This document shows positions 1 to 8,459 of a DNA stretch of 64,000 nt, in pieces. The position numbers and the translations under genes are program-made. The number at the start of each line of letters is the position of its first letter. Position 1 is the first letter of the stretch. The DNA is from Alphaproteobacteria bacterium (GTDB lineage Bacteria; Pseudomonadota; Alphaproteobacteria; Micropepsales; Micropepsaceae): assembly GCA_025350465.1 (NCBI GenBank), contig JANXXU010000027.1, positions 84,795 through 148,794 on the forward strand. The letters are read 5' to 3'. The notes beneath the pieces are model-generated. The model was not told the DNA's origin and searched no databases. It saw only the letters and a list, made by a program, of their open reading frames with translations.

Positions 1-547
1 ACTCGGCCGCCTTCTCCGCCGGCAGACGGTCACCGAAGAGGGCCAAAGCTCGCGAGCGGGCGCGCCCCAAAAGTTGCGGAAGAAACCAAGTGCAGCCCAT
101 GTCGGGCACCAGGCCCAAGCGCGGCCCAAACACCTGAACGAACGACGCCGACTTCGCGGCGATCACGACATCACCACACAACGCGAGGCCGACGCCACCT
201 CCGGCGGCGATGCCGTTGACCGCGCAGATGACGGGTTTCGGGAAGCCTGAGAGCTCTCGCACGAGGGGGTTGTAACCGATCTCCATCGAGTGCGAGACGC
301 CTTCGCCTACGCTGCGCTGCACGCCGTCGCCGAAGTCATTGCCCGCCAAATCGGCGCCGGCACAGAAGCCGCGTCCGGCACCAGTCACGATGAGAGCGCG
401 TACAGACTCGTCCTTACGGAGCGCACGCAACGCGGATCGTATGTCGTCGATCAAGCCCTTGTTGATGCTGTTGAGCGACTGCGGACGGTTGAGCGTCAGG
501 CGCGCGATCCCCTCCGCCGTCTCGAGCAGAATATTTTGATAGCTCAT
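1..547 (-). CDS. Enoyl-CoA hydratase/isomerase, C-terminus cut by window edge
   Basis: Crotonase-superfamily enzyme acting on acyl-CoA thioesters, either as hydratase in beta-oxidation or as ring/double-bond isomerase. About 182 residues are visible, from ATG at 547. The two oxyanion-hole segments are present: GRGFCAGADL near residues 59-67 and NGIAAGGGVGLAL near 111-123. The later segment FGPRLGLVPDMGCTWFLP (140-157) is of the type seen in PaaG-like members, with Asp where classic hydratases have Glu; that subfamily reading is inference. It lies on the same strand as the GGDEF gene, 66 bp downstream of it. The frame stays open to base 1, so the C-terminus is outside the window. Confidence 0.88.
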   Translation of the reverse strand, partial: MSYQNILLETAEGIARLTLNRPQSLNSINKGLIDDIRSALRALRKDESVRALIVTGAGRGFCAGADLAGNDFGDGVQRSVGEGVSHSMEIGYNPLVRELSGFPKPVICAVNGIAAGGGVGLALCGDVVIAAKSASFVQVFGPRLGLVPDMGCTWFLPQLLGRARSRALALFGDRLPAEKAAE

Positions 548-613
548 CGATGTGCCTTCAATGCCGATATGGCATCAGGCCACCACAAGCTCCGGATGAG
601 TGCAACCGGCGAG

Positions 614-1660
614 TTAGGCGGTGGCCGCCGCGGGTGCCTCTACGGTACCCAGGTCTTTCTCACAGCGCACGCAATTGCGGCCCGCGTGTTTGGCGGCGTA
701 GAGACAGGTGTCGGCGCGGTTGATCGAGTCTGCCGCCGGTTCGCCACGAATGTATTGCGCGATGCCGATGGACAACGTGATCGAGCCCAGACTCTCGCCG
801 GTCGAGCGTTTGACGATTTTCTTCGATTCGACTGCTTTGCGTATTTGCTCCGCGACCCGGCGCGCGTTGCCGAGCGAAGTGTCCGGCAATATAACGACGA
901 ACTCTTCACCGCCGAAGCGCGCCGCCGTGTCGCGCCCCTTGACGTTTGACTTGAAACATTGCGCCACAAGCCGCAGCACCTGGTCGCCGGTCGCATGACC
1001 CCACGTGTCGTTGAATTTCTTGAAATGGTCGATGTCGCCCATCAACACACAGAGGTCGCCGCCTTCGCTGGCCGCTTGCGCAATTGCCTCGCTCATTCGC
1101 AGATCGAACGCTCGCCGGTTAGAAAGGCCCGTTAGAGCGTCGAGCAAGCTTTCTTGGCGGACCGTCTCCATTCGCTCGCGCAAGGTCGTCACTTCGCCGG
1201 CCGACGCCTCAAGTTGATTCTCGAGTTTCTTGGTGCGCGTTTCCATCGCGCGCGTCGCAGCGGCCACGCCGTCGACGATGGTCTTCAGATTCTGTGTCAC
1301 GTCGCCGTCGCTAAGTTCATCGGCGACCTTGGTCAGCGTCTCGCTGTATGCCGACGTATCCTGCCCCGCGCTTTCGAGAATGAGCGCCAGACGTTTGACT
1401 TCGTCCTGCAGCTTCCCGCCGAGCTGGTCGATGGCCGCACTCTGCGCGTGCGTAAAGAAGTGCGCGTGAATTTCGCGAGCAAAATGAACGTCCGCTGCCT
1501 TGCCGTTGGTGACCGCCGTGTCGAGTGTACGGACAAGTTCGGCATTTTGGCCGGTCGCATACATGAACCAGAGTTCGAAATTTTGAGGCGTCGCCGGAAT
1601 CTTGTGCTCGCGCAGAAAGCTCAACGCTTTCTCGGCCAGCGCATCCGCCTGTTCGGGCAT
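614..1660 (-). CDS. GGDEF-domain diguanylate cyclase
   Basis: Predicted to make cyclic di-GMP from two GTP. The C-terminal half is a full GGDEF domain: DALTGLSNRRAF opens it, GDIDHFKKFND carries the metal-binding Asp, and the active-site loop is intact as GGEEF (residues 250-254 from the chosen start). The N-terminal ~165 residues are not a recognised sensor. They look helical, with a coiled-coil-like stretch rich in Glu, Lys and Arg (about 130-170), and there is no membrane segment, so the enzyme is probably cytoplasmic. The product-inhibition site five residues before GGEEF reads KGRD instead of RxxD. The frame is open to 1705, but ATG at 1660 (MPEQADALAEKALSF) is the first sensible start. 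Confidence 0.87.
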   Translation of the reverse strand: MPEQADALAEKALSFLREHKIPATPQNFELWFMYATGQNAELVRTLDTAVTNGKAADVHFAREIHAHFFTHAQSAAIDQLGGKLQDEVKRLALILESAGQDTSAYSETLTKVADELSDGDVTQNLKTIVDGVAAATRAMETRTKKLENQLEASAGEVTTLRERMETVRQESLLDALTGLSNRRAFDLRMSEAIAQAASEGGDLCVLMGDIDHFKKFNDTWGHATGDQVLRLVAQCFKSNVKGRDTAARFGGEEFVVILPDTSLGNARRVAEQIRKAVESKKIVKRSTGESLGSITLSIGIAQYIRGEPAADSINRADTCLYAAKHAGRNCVRCEKDLGTVEAPAAATA

Positions 1661-1774
1661 TTCCCAATAGTGCACGAACTGAACTCCGCCGCGTGCGGGA
1701 CGCAACCCGCACGCCTACCCACGATGCGGGTGGAGTGTGGCGCCCAACCGTAAAGATCGGTTAAATCATCGCCT

Positions 1775-2548
1775 CTAACGCGAGTAATTCTTCATACGAT
1801 AAGTGATCCAATCTGGCTCAGGCATCGCGGCAAAGCTTTGCGCCAAGCTGTTGGCCCACATCGTTCTCAAGGTGCGCAAATAGGGGTCGTCGGAACCCAT
1901 TCGCCGCTCCACCGCGCCGGTAAGGGAATCCTTTACATAAGCCATCAGATCGATCGGCAGGCCCACGGCCGCATTGCTGCGGATCGTGGCGTCGAACGAC
2001 AGCAAGGCGGCTTTTGCCGCGGTCGCCAGGGGCGTTTTGAGTGTCACCGCGCGATCAAGGATTGGTTTACCGTATTTACGTTCGCCGATCTGAACGTAGG
2101 GCGCTTCGTCCGCTGCTTCGATGAAATTGCCGGGCGGATAGATTAGGAACAGCTTCGGCTTTTCGCCTTTGATTTGACCTCCGAGAATGAGCGAAACGTC
2201 GAACGGCACGCCATGGCGGGCAAGCGGTCCGGCCTCATTGCGCTCAATCTCGCGCAGGGCGTGTCCCACGACCTGCGCGCACGCAAACAACGACGGCGCC
2301 TTTAGCAGTGAACGCTCGGGACTCTTCGGCGTGCGCTTGGCACCGTCTGCATCGCTGTTCAACCGATGAAGCAACGCCTGCGTGATGGAGAGGTTGCCCG
2401 CCGTGATCAGCACCAGGAACCTGTCTCCGGCACGCTCGAAGACGTGCATCTTGCGCGACGCCGAGACCTGATCGATGCCCGCGCTCGTGCGGTTGTCGGC
2501 GGCGAAAATCAGCCCATCCTCGACCCTGATGCCAAGCCCATAACTCAT
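1775..2548 (-). CDS. Anbu-type bacterial proteasome homologue (Ntn-hydrolase fold)
   Basis: 257-residue 20S-proteasome-related protein. The N-terminus MSYGLGIRVEDGLIF, followed by ADNRTSAGID and SRKMHVFE, is the Anbu (ancestral beta subunit) signature. The residue after Met1 is Ser2, which would become the N-terminal nucleophile if Met is removed. Further landmarks are LITAGNLSITQALL (47-60) and FDVSLILGGQ (118-127). Family members form helical or ring assemblies; a substrate is not known to me. Anbu genes often sit beside a transglutaminase-like protein, an alpha-E protein and an ATP-grasp protein, but none is adjacent here. The gene reads toward the diguanylate cyclase and is divergent from the ALDH gene, 118 bp away. 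Confidence 0.82.
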   Translation of the reverse strand: MSYGLGIRVEDGLIFAADNRTSAGIDQVSASRKMHVFERAGDRFLVLITAGNLSITQALLHRLNSDADGAKRTPKSPERSLLKAPSLFACAQVVGHALREIERNEAGPLARHGVPFDVSLILGGQIKGEKPKLFLIYPPGNFIEAADEAPYVQIGERKYGKPILDRAVTLKTPLATAAKAALLSFDATIRSNAAVGLPIDLMAYVKDSLTGAVERRMGSDDPYLRTLRTMWANSLAQSFAAMPEPDWITYRMKNYSR

Positions 2549-2666
2549 TGCTGCCCAAACCTCGTGGAAGGCGGCACCCGGATGGATGCCAGGTATGTTG
2601 TATCCGGCCTCAGTTTTTCCGCTAAACTGCCGCCACGAACATTAGAGATCTTCAGGAGAAACGACC

Positions 2667-4157
2667 ATGAGCCTCGCCGAAGCCGCCCCGCGCCGCGAGC
2701 TGAAGCCCTCTGGCACCCCGCCCGCCACCGCCGATTCGATGAAAGCCACGCTTGAGAAGCAGCGCGCCGCGTATCTGCGTGATGGCCCGCCGACGGCCGA
2801 GGTGCGCATCGATCGCATCGACCGCTGCATCAGCCTCTTGGTCGATCACCAAGAGGAGATCGCCGACGCGCTTCAGAAAGACTTCGGCAGCCGGCCGATT
2901 CCTATGAGCAAGTTCACCGATGTCGCCGGTTCGATCGGGCCGCTGAAATACGCCAAGGCGAATCTGCGCAAATGGATGCGGAGCGAGAAGCGCTCGCCAA
3001 CGCCTGCGATCTTGGGACTGTTTGGCGCCAAAGCGGAGATTCAATATCAACCGCTTGGCGTCGTGGGCGTCATAGCGCCGTGGAATTTTCCGATCAACCT
3101 GACGTTCTCTCCACTGGCGGGCATTCTCGCCGCCGGCAATCGGGCGATGATCAAACCGTCGGAATATACGCCGGCGAGTTCCGACGTTCTGGCGCGCCTC
3201 GTTCGTACCATGTTCGATGAAAGCGAAATGGCCGTCATCGTCGGCGGCCCGCAGGTCGGGGAGCAATTCAGCCGCCTGCCGTTCGATCATTTGATCTTCA
3301 CCGGCTCGACCTCGATCGCCTACCACGTGATGCGCGCCGCGGCCGAAAACTTGGTGCCTGTCACGCTTGAACTGGGCGGCAAATCGCCCGTCATCATTGG
3401 GCCCGGCGCCAATATGGATTTGGCGGCGACCCGCGTGATGGTCGGCAAGACGATGAACGCCGGGCAGATCTGTCTCGCGCCCGACTACGTCATGGTACCC
3501 GAAGCGCAGCGCGACGATTTCATTACCAAGGCGAGCGCTGCCGTTCACAAACTCTACCCGACGCTGAAGGACAATCCCGACTACACCTCCGTGATCAATC
3601 AGCGTCACTACGACCGCCTGCGCGGTTATCTCGACGACGCAAAGGCCAAGGGCGCCAAGCTCGTGGAGGTCAATCCGGCACGCGAAGATTTCTCGCAGCA
3701 GCAGTTTCACAAGATCCCGCCGACCTTCGTGCTTGATCCCACCGACGATATGAAGATCATGCAGGACGAGATCTTCGGGCCGCTATTGCCGGTGAAAACG
3801 TACAAGAAGGTCGATGAAGCCATCGACTACATCAACGGAAAAGCCCGGCCCTTGGGCCTCTATTATTTCGGCACCGACAAGGCCGATCAGCAGCGCGTCC
3901 TGTCGCGCACGACCTCGGGCGGCGTCACCGTCAACGACGTGATCATGCATGTCGCGATGGAGGATCTGCCGTTCGGCGGCGTCGGTCCGTCGGGCATGGG
4001 CTCCTATCACGGGGTCGACGGGTTCCGGACCTTCAGCCATCGCAAGTCGGTTTATACGCAACCGACGTCGAGCTTCATCGAAAAACAGCTGACGGCGTTG
4101 CGCCCGCCTTACGGCGAAGCGCTGACGAAACGACTGGCAGGAGAGATCAAGCGCTGA
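2667..4157 (+). CDS. Coniferyl-aldehyde-dehydrogenase-like ALDH
   Basis: NAD(P)-dependent oxidation of an aldehyde to its acid; 496 residues. ALDH landmarks: PWNFPINLTFSPLAGILAAG (cofactor and substrate channel, near 140), FTGSTSIAYHVM (nucleotide-binding loop, near 211), VTLELGGKSP with the general-base Glu near residue 235, and NAGQICLAPDYV with the catalytic Cys near 268. The pattern GQICLAPDYV and the C-terminal DLPFGGVGPSGMGSYHG are typical of the coniferyl aldehyde dehydrogenase (CalB)/fatty-aldehyde-dehydrogenase-like branch, so the natural substrate remains open. A purine-rich AGGAG lies 10 bases before the ATG. It is transcribed alone, divergently from the Anbu gene. Confidence 0.88.
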   Translation: MSLAEAAPRRELKPSGTPPATADSMKATLEKQRAAYLRDGPPTAEVRIDRIDRCISLLVDHQEEIADALQKDFGSRPIPMSKFTDVAGSIGPLKYAKANLRKWMRSEKRSPTPAILGLFGAKAEIQYQPLGVVGVIAPWNFPINLTFSPLAGILAAGNRAMIKPSEYTPASSDVLARLVRTMFDESEMAVIVGGPQVGEQFSRLPFDHLIFTGSTSIAYHVMRAAAENLVPVTLELGGKSPVIIGPGANMDLAATRVMVGKTMNAGQICLAPDYVMVPEAQRDDFITKASAAVHKLYPTLKDNPDYTSVINQRHYDRLRGYLDDAKAKGAKLVEVNPAREDFSQQQFHKIPPTFVLDPTDDMKIMQDEIFGPLLPVKTYKKVDEAIDYINGKARPLGLYYFGTDKADQQRVLSRTTSGGVTVNDVIMHVAMEDLPFGGVGPSGMGSYHGVDGFRTFSHRKSVYTQPTSSFIEKQLTALRPPYGEALTKRLAGEIKR

Positions 4158-4553
4158 GTCTCAAAACACGCGCTCGCCGGAGCCTGGCGCAGGGCAGGAT
4201 GCCCGCGGTCCCGGGGGAAGGCGCGATCCCGGCGGCCTCGCTGTATTTCGCTGTAAATAACCGAAATTAACAGCGGCGGCAGCGCAAGTGCCGACCTGGC
4301 GGCAACCGCTCGTTCTCGTCCTGCCGACAGTCGAAATGTGCCCCGCCTGTCCCGACTCTGATCTAATCTCATCCCACTCTCGTTGCGAATTGCGAGTCGG
4401 ATCCTACCCCTTCAACCCGTTACAACGTTGAATTCATTTATGTTTTAGCGCTGCGATCCAGTAAGAACGAGCTGCGCCTCAGCCATTCGGCGCGCAATTC
4501 GGGGCACACATCGCGCTTTCGGGCGCAACAGCCTTTGGATTTGATGGACGATG
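4158..4553. other. Gap without a supported gene
   Basis: About 400 bases between the ALDH stop and a small leftward ORF. No frame here has a convincing start, ribosome site and protein-like sequence. The stretch 4420-4455 is AT-richer than its surroundings and could hold promoters. No T-tailed hairpin was found after the ALDH gene. Confidence 0.5.
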
Positions 4554-4739
4554 TCAAGAAGCGGGTGACCCGGAAAATTCGACCGGATCGTATGCTAGAA
4601 CAAATATAGAACAAAAGTCAGCATTACGCAAGAAAAATGGTGCGCCCGAATTGCCGCATCCACCTGGGCCGATCACCACATCGGTGTAGACGATTAGCGT
4701 CGCAAACAGTGCAATCAACAGAATTCTAAATCCCGTCAT
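4554..4739 (-). CDS. Possible 61-aa single-pass membrane or secreted peptide
   Basis: Unrecognised. ATG at 4739 has AGGA six bases upstream, and the product starts MTGFRILLIALFATLIVYTD, which reads as a signal anchor or signal peptide. It is followed by a short Gly/Cys-containing tail with two cysteines. It lies 61 bp downstream of the DUF2834-like gene on the same strand, so it could be co-transcribed. The region is more AT-rich than its neighbours. The ribosome site and hydrophobic start favour a real gene; the length and lack of a recognised family argue for caution. Upstream in-frame ATG at 4754 is an alternative start. Confidence 0.4.
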   Translation of the reverse strand: MTGFRILLIALFATLIVYTDVVIGPGGCGNSGAPFFLRNADFCSIFVLAYDPVEFSGSPAS

Positions 4740-4800
4740 GATAGGTCCTATCAATCGTTTTCAAACCCGTATGGAGCAGCACTCAATCGCCGTTGGGCCT

Positions 4801-5136
4801 TCACGCTGAACGGTCTGCGGATTGTTGAATCGCAGCAGTCGTCGCTCCGGCCTTGAGCTCGCGCGCTGCCAGATAAAACAACGGCCCAAGCGAACCGAGC
4901 AACAATGTGAGAGCGACGAACGGCCAGGGACTGATGCCGCTGCTGCGCCCGTCGGCAACAATCCAAATGCACGCCAGCGTCAGCGCGATCACCAGATCGG
5001 CGAACACCTGCCCGCCGCCCCAGCTTTGAAAGTGCGGTGCGATGATGCCGAAATAGCCGACATCGGCGAGCGCCAGCACGGACAAGACGCCGAAAGTCAC
5101 GATAACTATGCTGAGAACCAAAAACCGCGTCGACAT
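4801..5136 (-). CDS. Small integral membrane protein, DUF2834-like
   Basis: 111-residue protein with about three predicted membrane helices: a first helix at 5-25 (FLVLSIVIVTFGVLSVLALA), one near 45-65 (VFADLVIALTLACIWIVAD) and one near 73-95 (WPFVALTLLLGSLGPLFYLA). The pattern VGYFGI...QVFADL.IALTLAC.W..AD matches the DUF2834-like membrane family, whose role is unknown. ATG at 5136 is preceded by a strong AAAGGAGG at the right spacing, which decides this start over the longer open frame reaching 5340. It is divergent from the XRE regulator gene, which suggests that regulator may control it; that is inference from position. Confidence 0.68.
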   Translation of the reverse strand: MSTRFLVLSIVIVTFGVLSVLALADVGYFGIIAPHFQSWGGGQVFADLVIALTLACIWIVADGRSSGISPWPFVALTLLLGSLGPLFYLAARELKAGATTAAIQQSADRSA

Positions 5137-5227
5137 GGGAAGAGCCTCCTTTGGGATGTTTGCCGCCTGAAGAAGGGCCCATTTCGATCTCGCCGCAATA
5201 ACGTCGGAGGTTATTGAACCGGCCTCG

Positions 5228-6088
5228 GTGAGCGCGCAAATATCTGGAATACTTGCGAAAGGGCCTAATGCCGTGTCGCTCTCGACCGTCGCCCCAAACA
5301 ACGATGCGTTTCCGGGGCTCTTGAAGACATGGCGCAGCAAGCGGCGGCTGTCGCAGCTCGAGCTTGCGTTGCAATCGGGCGTCTCGCAGCGTCATCTCAG
5401 CTACCTCGAATCCGGCCGTGCCAAGCCCAGCCGCAGCATGATCATGCAGCTGAGCGAAACGCTCGACGTGCCGTTGCGCGAGCGCAACGATTGGCTGGTC
5501 GCGGCGGGCTTTGCCCCGGTCTTCCGCACCCGCCCGCTCGACGATCCGCAGATGACGCAGATCATGGGCGCGGTGCGCATGATGCTGAGCAATCACGAGC
5601 CCTATCCTGCCGTCGCTATCGACCGCGCCTGGAACATCCGCTTAGCGAACAAGCCGTTCGAGATGCTGAGCACGATGCTGGGCCAAGATTTGTGGGCGCG
5701 CGTCGGCGGGCCGGAGCGCAATCTGATGCGCCTCTTCTTCCATCCGAACGGCATAAAGCCCTTCGTTACCAATTGGGCATCGGTTTCGCCGCTGCTTTGG
5801 CACCGAGCGCAGCGCGAAGCCGAAGCGCTCGGCGGCGCCGAGATGAAAGCTTTGCTGAGCGAACTTGCGCAGTATCAAGACGCCAAAACATTGTGGGCCG
5901 CGGAGGATTCGGCCCTCGTCCCCGTCTTGCCGCTGACGATGGAAAAAGGCGCACTTCGCGTCTCGCTCTTCACCGTCATCGCCACTTTCGGAACTGCGCA
6001 AGACGTTACCGCAGACGAACTGCGCATCGAAAGCCTCTTCCCGGCCGACGAAGCAACCGAGCGGCTGTTCAAGTCGGTGGAGACTTAG
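5228..6088 (+). CDS. XRE-family transcriptional regulator with MmyB-like C-terminal domain
   Basis: 286 residues. Residues ~28-85 form a lambda-repressor-type helix-turn-helix (LKTWRSKRRLSQLELALQSG then VSQRHLSYLESGRAKPSRSM). The remainder (about 105-280) matches the MmyB-like ligand-binding domain, with the usual AVAIDRAWNIRLANKPFEML opening. Such proteins are cytoplasmic DNA-binding regulators; a small-molecule or lipid ligand has been proposed for relatives. It is divergent from the small membrane protein gene with 91 bp between, so that gap probably contains both promoters and its operator. The first ~20 residues are not conserved-looking, so GTG at 5273 is an alternative start. Confidence 0.83.
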   Translation: MSAQISGILAKGPNAVSLSTVAPNNDAFPGLLKTWRSKRRLSQLELALQSGVSQRHLSYLESGRAKPSRSMIMQLSETLDVPLRERNDWLVAAGFAPVFRTRPLDDPQMTQIMGAVRMMLSNHEPYPAVAIDRAWNIRLANKPFEMLSTMLGQDLWARVGGPERNLMRLFFHPNGIKPFVTNWASVSPLLWHRAQREAEALGGAEMKALLSELAQYQDAKTLWAAEDSALVPVLPLTMEKGALRVSLFTVIATFGTAQDVTADELRIESLFPADEATERLFKSVET

Positions 6089-6433
6089 ACAGCCCGAGCC
6101 TCGCCTCGGCTGCAGCAAGCATCGCCTTGAAGCGCGGATGCTCGCGGATCAGGCAATTGACTATGATCGATGCTCGGATATGTCCGTGTTAACCGAATGG
6201 GCAACGCCAAAATCGGCGCGGTGTCGCTTCGTGGCGTTACTCAGTGGCAGAGTGATCGACCAGGCTCATCACGGTCGTCGTCGCGAACCCCAGATCCATG
6301 CCGCGATTCAACTCGGCGACAGGCTTGTCGACTTGGGGCCAATGTGGCGTGCGATAGGTGTCGCCGACACCGCAAGCCACTCAGCGCTGAGCGGGCCATC
6401 TTCAGAGTGAGCCGCCCCAACCTTTCGGATCAG
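6069..6433 (-). pseudogene. Gap with two short protein-like fragments on the minus strand
   Basis: Between the convergent XRE and SDR genes there is no complete gene. On the minus strand a 39-codon open stretch (6188-6069) ends with the protein-like tail HPRFKAMLAAAEARLGLSK, resembling the C-terminal end of a larger helical protein, but it has a stop just upstream and no start codon. A second minus-strand stretch of about 45 codons (roughly 6375-6240, GTG start) reads WPQVDKPVAELNRGMDLGF and is in a different frame. Both could be decayed gene pieces; neither can be assigned to a family. Treat as tentative. Confidence 0.25.
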
Positions 6434-7186
6434 TTACGCGTTCAAAATGGTGCGACGCAGCAGCCAAAAATACAGCGCATAGGGGAGCACCCGCGCAAAC
6501 TTGAGAATCGCTACGAAGCGCAGGGGATACGCGATCTCGAAGCGTTTCCGGACAAGCCCTTGAATCGTCAAGCGGGCCGCCAGCGGCGCCGTCATCAAAA
6601 AGGGCATGGGAAAATCATTCTGCGCTGTCAGCGGCGTCTCGACGAAGCCTGGATTGATGACGCTCACCGTCACGCCGTTCAGATCAAGTTCAGGTTTCAA
6701 GCATTCGGCCAAGTTGATCAACGCCGCCTTGGAGGGGCCGTAGGCAGCCGCTTTTGGCAACCCGCGATAGCCGGCAACTGAACCAATCCATGCGATGTGC
6801 CCGCCCTTGCGCTTTAGCATGCGGGGCAGAATCGCGGCGAGGCAATTGACGACGCCGAAATAGTTCGCCGCCATTGTGTGTTTGAAGATTGTCGGATCGA
6901 ACCTGTCGGCTGCGACAGGGGTATAGGTTCCGGCTCCCATTATCGCCAGGTCAATGGGCCCCAAGTCGCGCTCAATCTGCTCAACAGTTGCAGAAACAGC
7001 GGACTGGTCGGTGACATCTAAAGGATAGGTCCGAACGCCAGGCTCAAGTTTGTTGAGCTTTTCAACCGAGCGCGCAGAGGCTGCGACGGCGACGCCTAGC
7101 GCCGTAAGCTGAAGCGCAATCTCGCGCCCTATGCCCGTTGAGGCGCCGGTGATCCACACAACCTTCCAAGGAGGATTCTGAGTCAA
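6434..7186 (-). CDS. Short-chain dehydrogenase/reductase
   Basis: NAD(P)-dependent oxidoreductase of the classical SDR type, about 250 residues. The cofactor loop is TGASTGIG near the N-terminus, the structural Asn lies in MAANYFG, the catalytic Ser in WIGSVAG, and the catalytic pair is YGPSK. Third gene of the sigma factor-chrR-SDR unit. The frame is open to a TTG at 7222, inside chrR, but a TTG at 7186 overlaps the chrR stop (TTGA), the kind of junction expected for translational coupling, so I prefer it. Neither start has a clear ribosome site. Substrate unknown; by context it may act in lipid or oxidant-stress metabolism. Confidence 0.84.
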   Translation of the reverse strand: MTQNPPWKVVWITGASTGIGREIALQLTALGVAVAASARSVEKLNKLEPGVRTYPLDVTDQSAVSATVEQIERDLGPIDLAIMGAGTYTPVAADRFDPTIFKHTMAANYFGVVNCLAAILPRMLKRKGGHIAWIGSVAGYRGLPKAAAYGPSKAALINLAECLKPELDLNGVTVSVINPGFVETPLTAQNDFPMPFLMTAPLAARLTIQGLVRKRFEIAYPLRFVAILKFARVLPYALYFWLLRRTILNA

Positions 7187-7836
7187 ATGCCGATGAACGG
7201 TTGGATGAGACGGACGGACCAAGACTTAAATCGCGTCGGCGCTTCCGTCGCGACGAGACAAATGCACGGCCCGCTGTGCTCGACGATGGGCTGATGTTCA
7301 ATATCAACGTCGAGATCGGCCACGTCGCCCTGAGCAAAACGCCCCAGGCGATCATTGTAAGCCCCCGACAGGACGAGCGTGATCTCCTCGCCGCCATGTC
7401 CATGTTCGGGCATAGAGGTTCCCGCTGCGACCCGCACGAGAAACAGCTTGCCGCGCGACATCGCCGGCATTGGAAGATCGAACATGGCCCAACCCGGCGC
7501 TTTGGTCCTCCATTTCAGATCTGCCAGTCGTCGACCATTCAACAGATTGGCAAGGGGCGCAGGGACTTCGCTGGCAATTGGCTCTCTCTTTGGAAAGCGG
7601 TGCAGAGTTGCCCGGTCGAGCTGGTCAAGCGTGCGCCCGCGGCAGTCGTCCGATACTGACGTACCGGCGAGCTCGGCGAATAATGCGCCTCCCACTTCCT
7701 CCGCATCGTGCGTCGCAGCGCGGCAGACCGGGCACCAGGCGATATGGGCCGAGGCCACAACGCTCAACGCTCCATCGAGCGTACCTGCGACAAAGGCCAA
7801 AATGGTGGCGGAATCCAAATGGTGATGCATGTTCAA
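7183..7836 (-). CDS. chrR: ChrR-type zinc anti-sigma factor
   Basis: 217 residues in two domains. The N-terminal anti-sigma domain has the zinc-binding signature HIAWCPVC (H-x3-C-x2-C) near residues 32-39 with an earlier His cluster. The C-terminal half is a cupin fold (SRGKLFLVRVAAGTSMPEHG, then GEEITLVLSGAYNDRLG). In Rhodobacter ChrR binds the ECF sigma factor and releases it under singlet oxygen; the cupin domain is needed for that response. The gene overlaps the sigma-factor stop by ATGA, which supports co-translation and a stoichiometric pair. Symbol transferred by architecture and context. Confidence 0.88.
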   Translation of the reverse strand: MNMHHHLDSATILAFVAGTLDGALSVVASAHIAWCPVCRAATHDAEEVGGALFAELAGTSVSDDCRGRTLDQLDRATLHRFPKREPIASEVPAPLANLLNGRRLADLKWRTKAPGWAMFDLPMPAMSRGKLFLVRVAAGTSMPEHGHGGEEITLVLSGAYNDRLGRFAQGDVADLDVDIEHQPIVEHSGPCICLVATEAPTRFKSWSVRLIQPFIGI

Positions 7837-8435
7837 TTGAGTATCTCCAGCGCCCTCCGCAGGTGCCCGTAAGCCAGCCGCATTCTCGACTTTACGGTAC
7901 CAAGCGGCAAATTGAGTCGCAGCGCAATTTTGTTGTGCGCCAGGTCATCGACGAAAGAGAGCATCAGCGTTTCCTTCTGCTCTGGCGGAATCTCCGCCAG
8001 CGCTTGCGCCACAAGCCCGGCTTCTTGCTTGCGCGTCACGATCTCATCGCTTCCCGGTTCGCCGGATGGCGCGTCGTAGTCGCCAAGGGCCACAAGCGGC
8101 ATCAGCGAGGCACGTCTGTGCCGGTCGATCCACAAATTGCGTGCGATCGTGAAGACCCAAGCCGAGACCGAGCCCCTTGCCGGATCGTAGAGACCTGCCT
8201 TGGTCCACACGAGGATCATGGTCTCCTGCACCAAATCTTCGGCTTGTTCCGGAGATGCGCCCTTGCGCATCATGAAGTTCTTAAGTCGTGGGGCAAACGC
8301 ATCGAACAACTCGCCGAACGCTCGTCGGTCGAGATCCTGCGCAACGCTTTTCAGCAGGCGCCTTGCAATGTGCTCATCTTCCTGCCGGGCGACTGGGTTA
8401 TCTGCTTTCGGCATGACCGATGCCACGGCGCGCAC
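7833..8435 (-). CDS. rpoE: ECF sigma factor, RpoE/ChrR-regulated type
   Basis: 200-residue group IV sigma factor. Region 2 is visible from AFGELFDAFAPRLKNFMMRK through AEDLVQETMILVWTKAG and WVFTIARNLWIDRHRR. Region 4 ends the protein (IPPEQKETLMLSFVDDL, then LPLGTVKSRMRLAYGHLRRA). Pairing with chrR places it with the alphaproteobacterial photooxidative-stress sigma factors. The start is GTG at 8435, supported by GAGAGGA seven bases upstream; GTG 8426 and ATG 8414 are alternatives. A TGATCC-N18-TAGGAT promoter directly upstream suggests that it transcribes its own operon. Confidence 0.9.
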   Translation of the reverse strand: MRAVASVMPKADNPVARQEDEHIARRLLKSVAQDLDRRAFGELFDAFAPRLKNFMMRKGASPEQAEDLVQETMILVWTKAGLYDPARGSVSAWVFTIARNLWIDRHRRASLMPLVALGDYDAPSGEPGSDEIVTRKQEAGLVAQALAEIPPEQKETLMLSFVDDLAHNKIALRLNLPLGTVKSRMRLAYGHLRRALEILN

Positions 8436-8459
8436 AGTTTGTTCCTCTCATCAACATTT

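Noticed and set aside
2652..3710. Open frame opposite the ALDH gene
   Set aside because: Arg/His-rich composition and no recognisable motifs; it is a mirror of the ALDH codon pattern.
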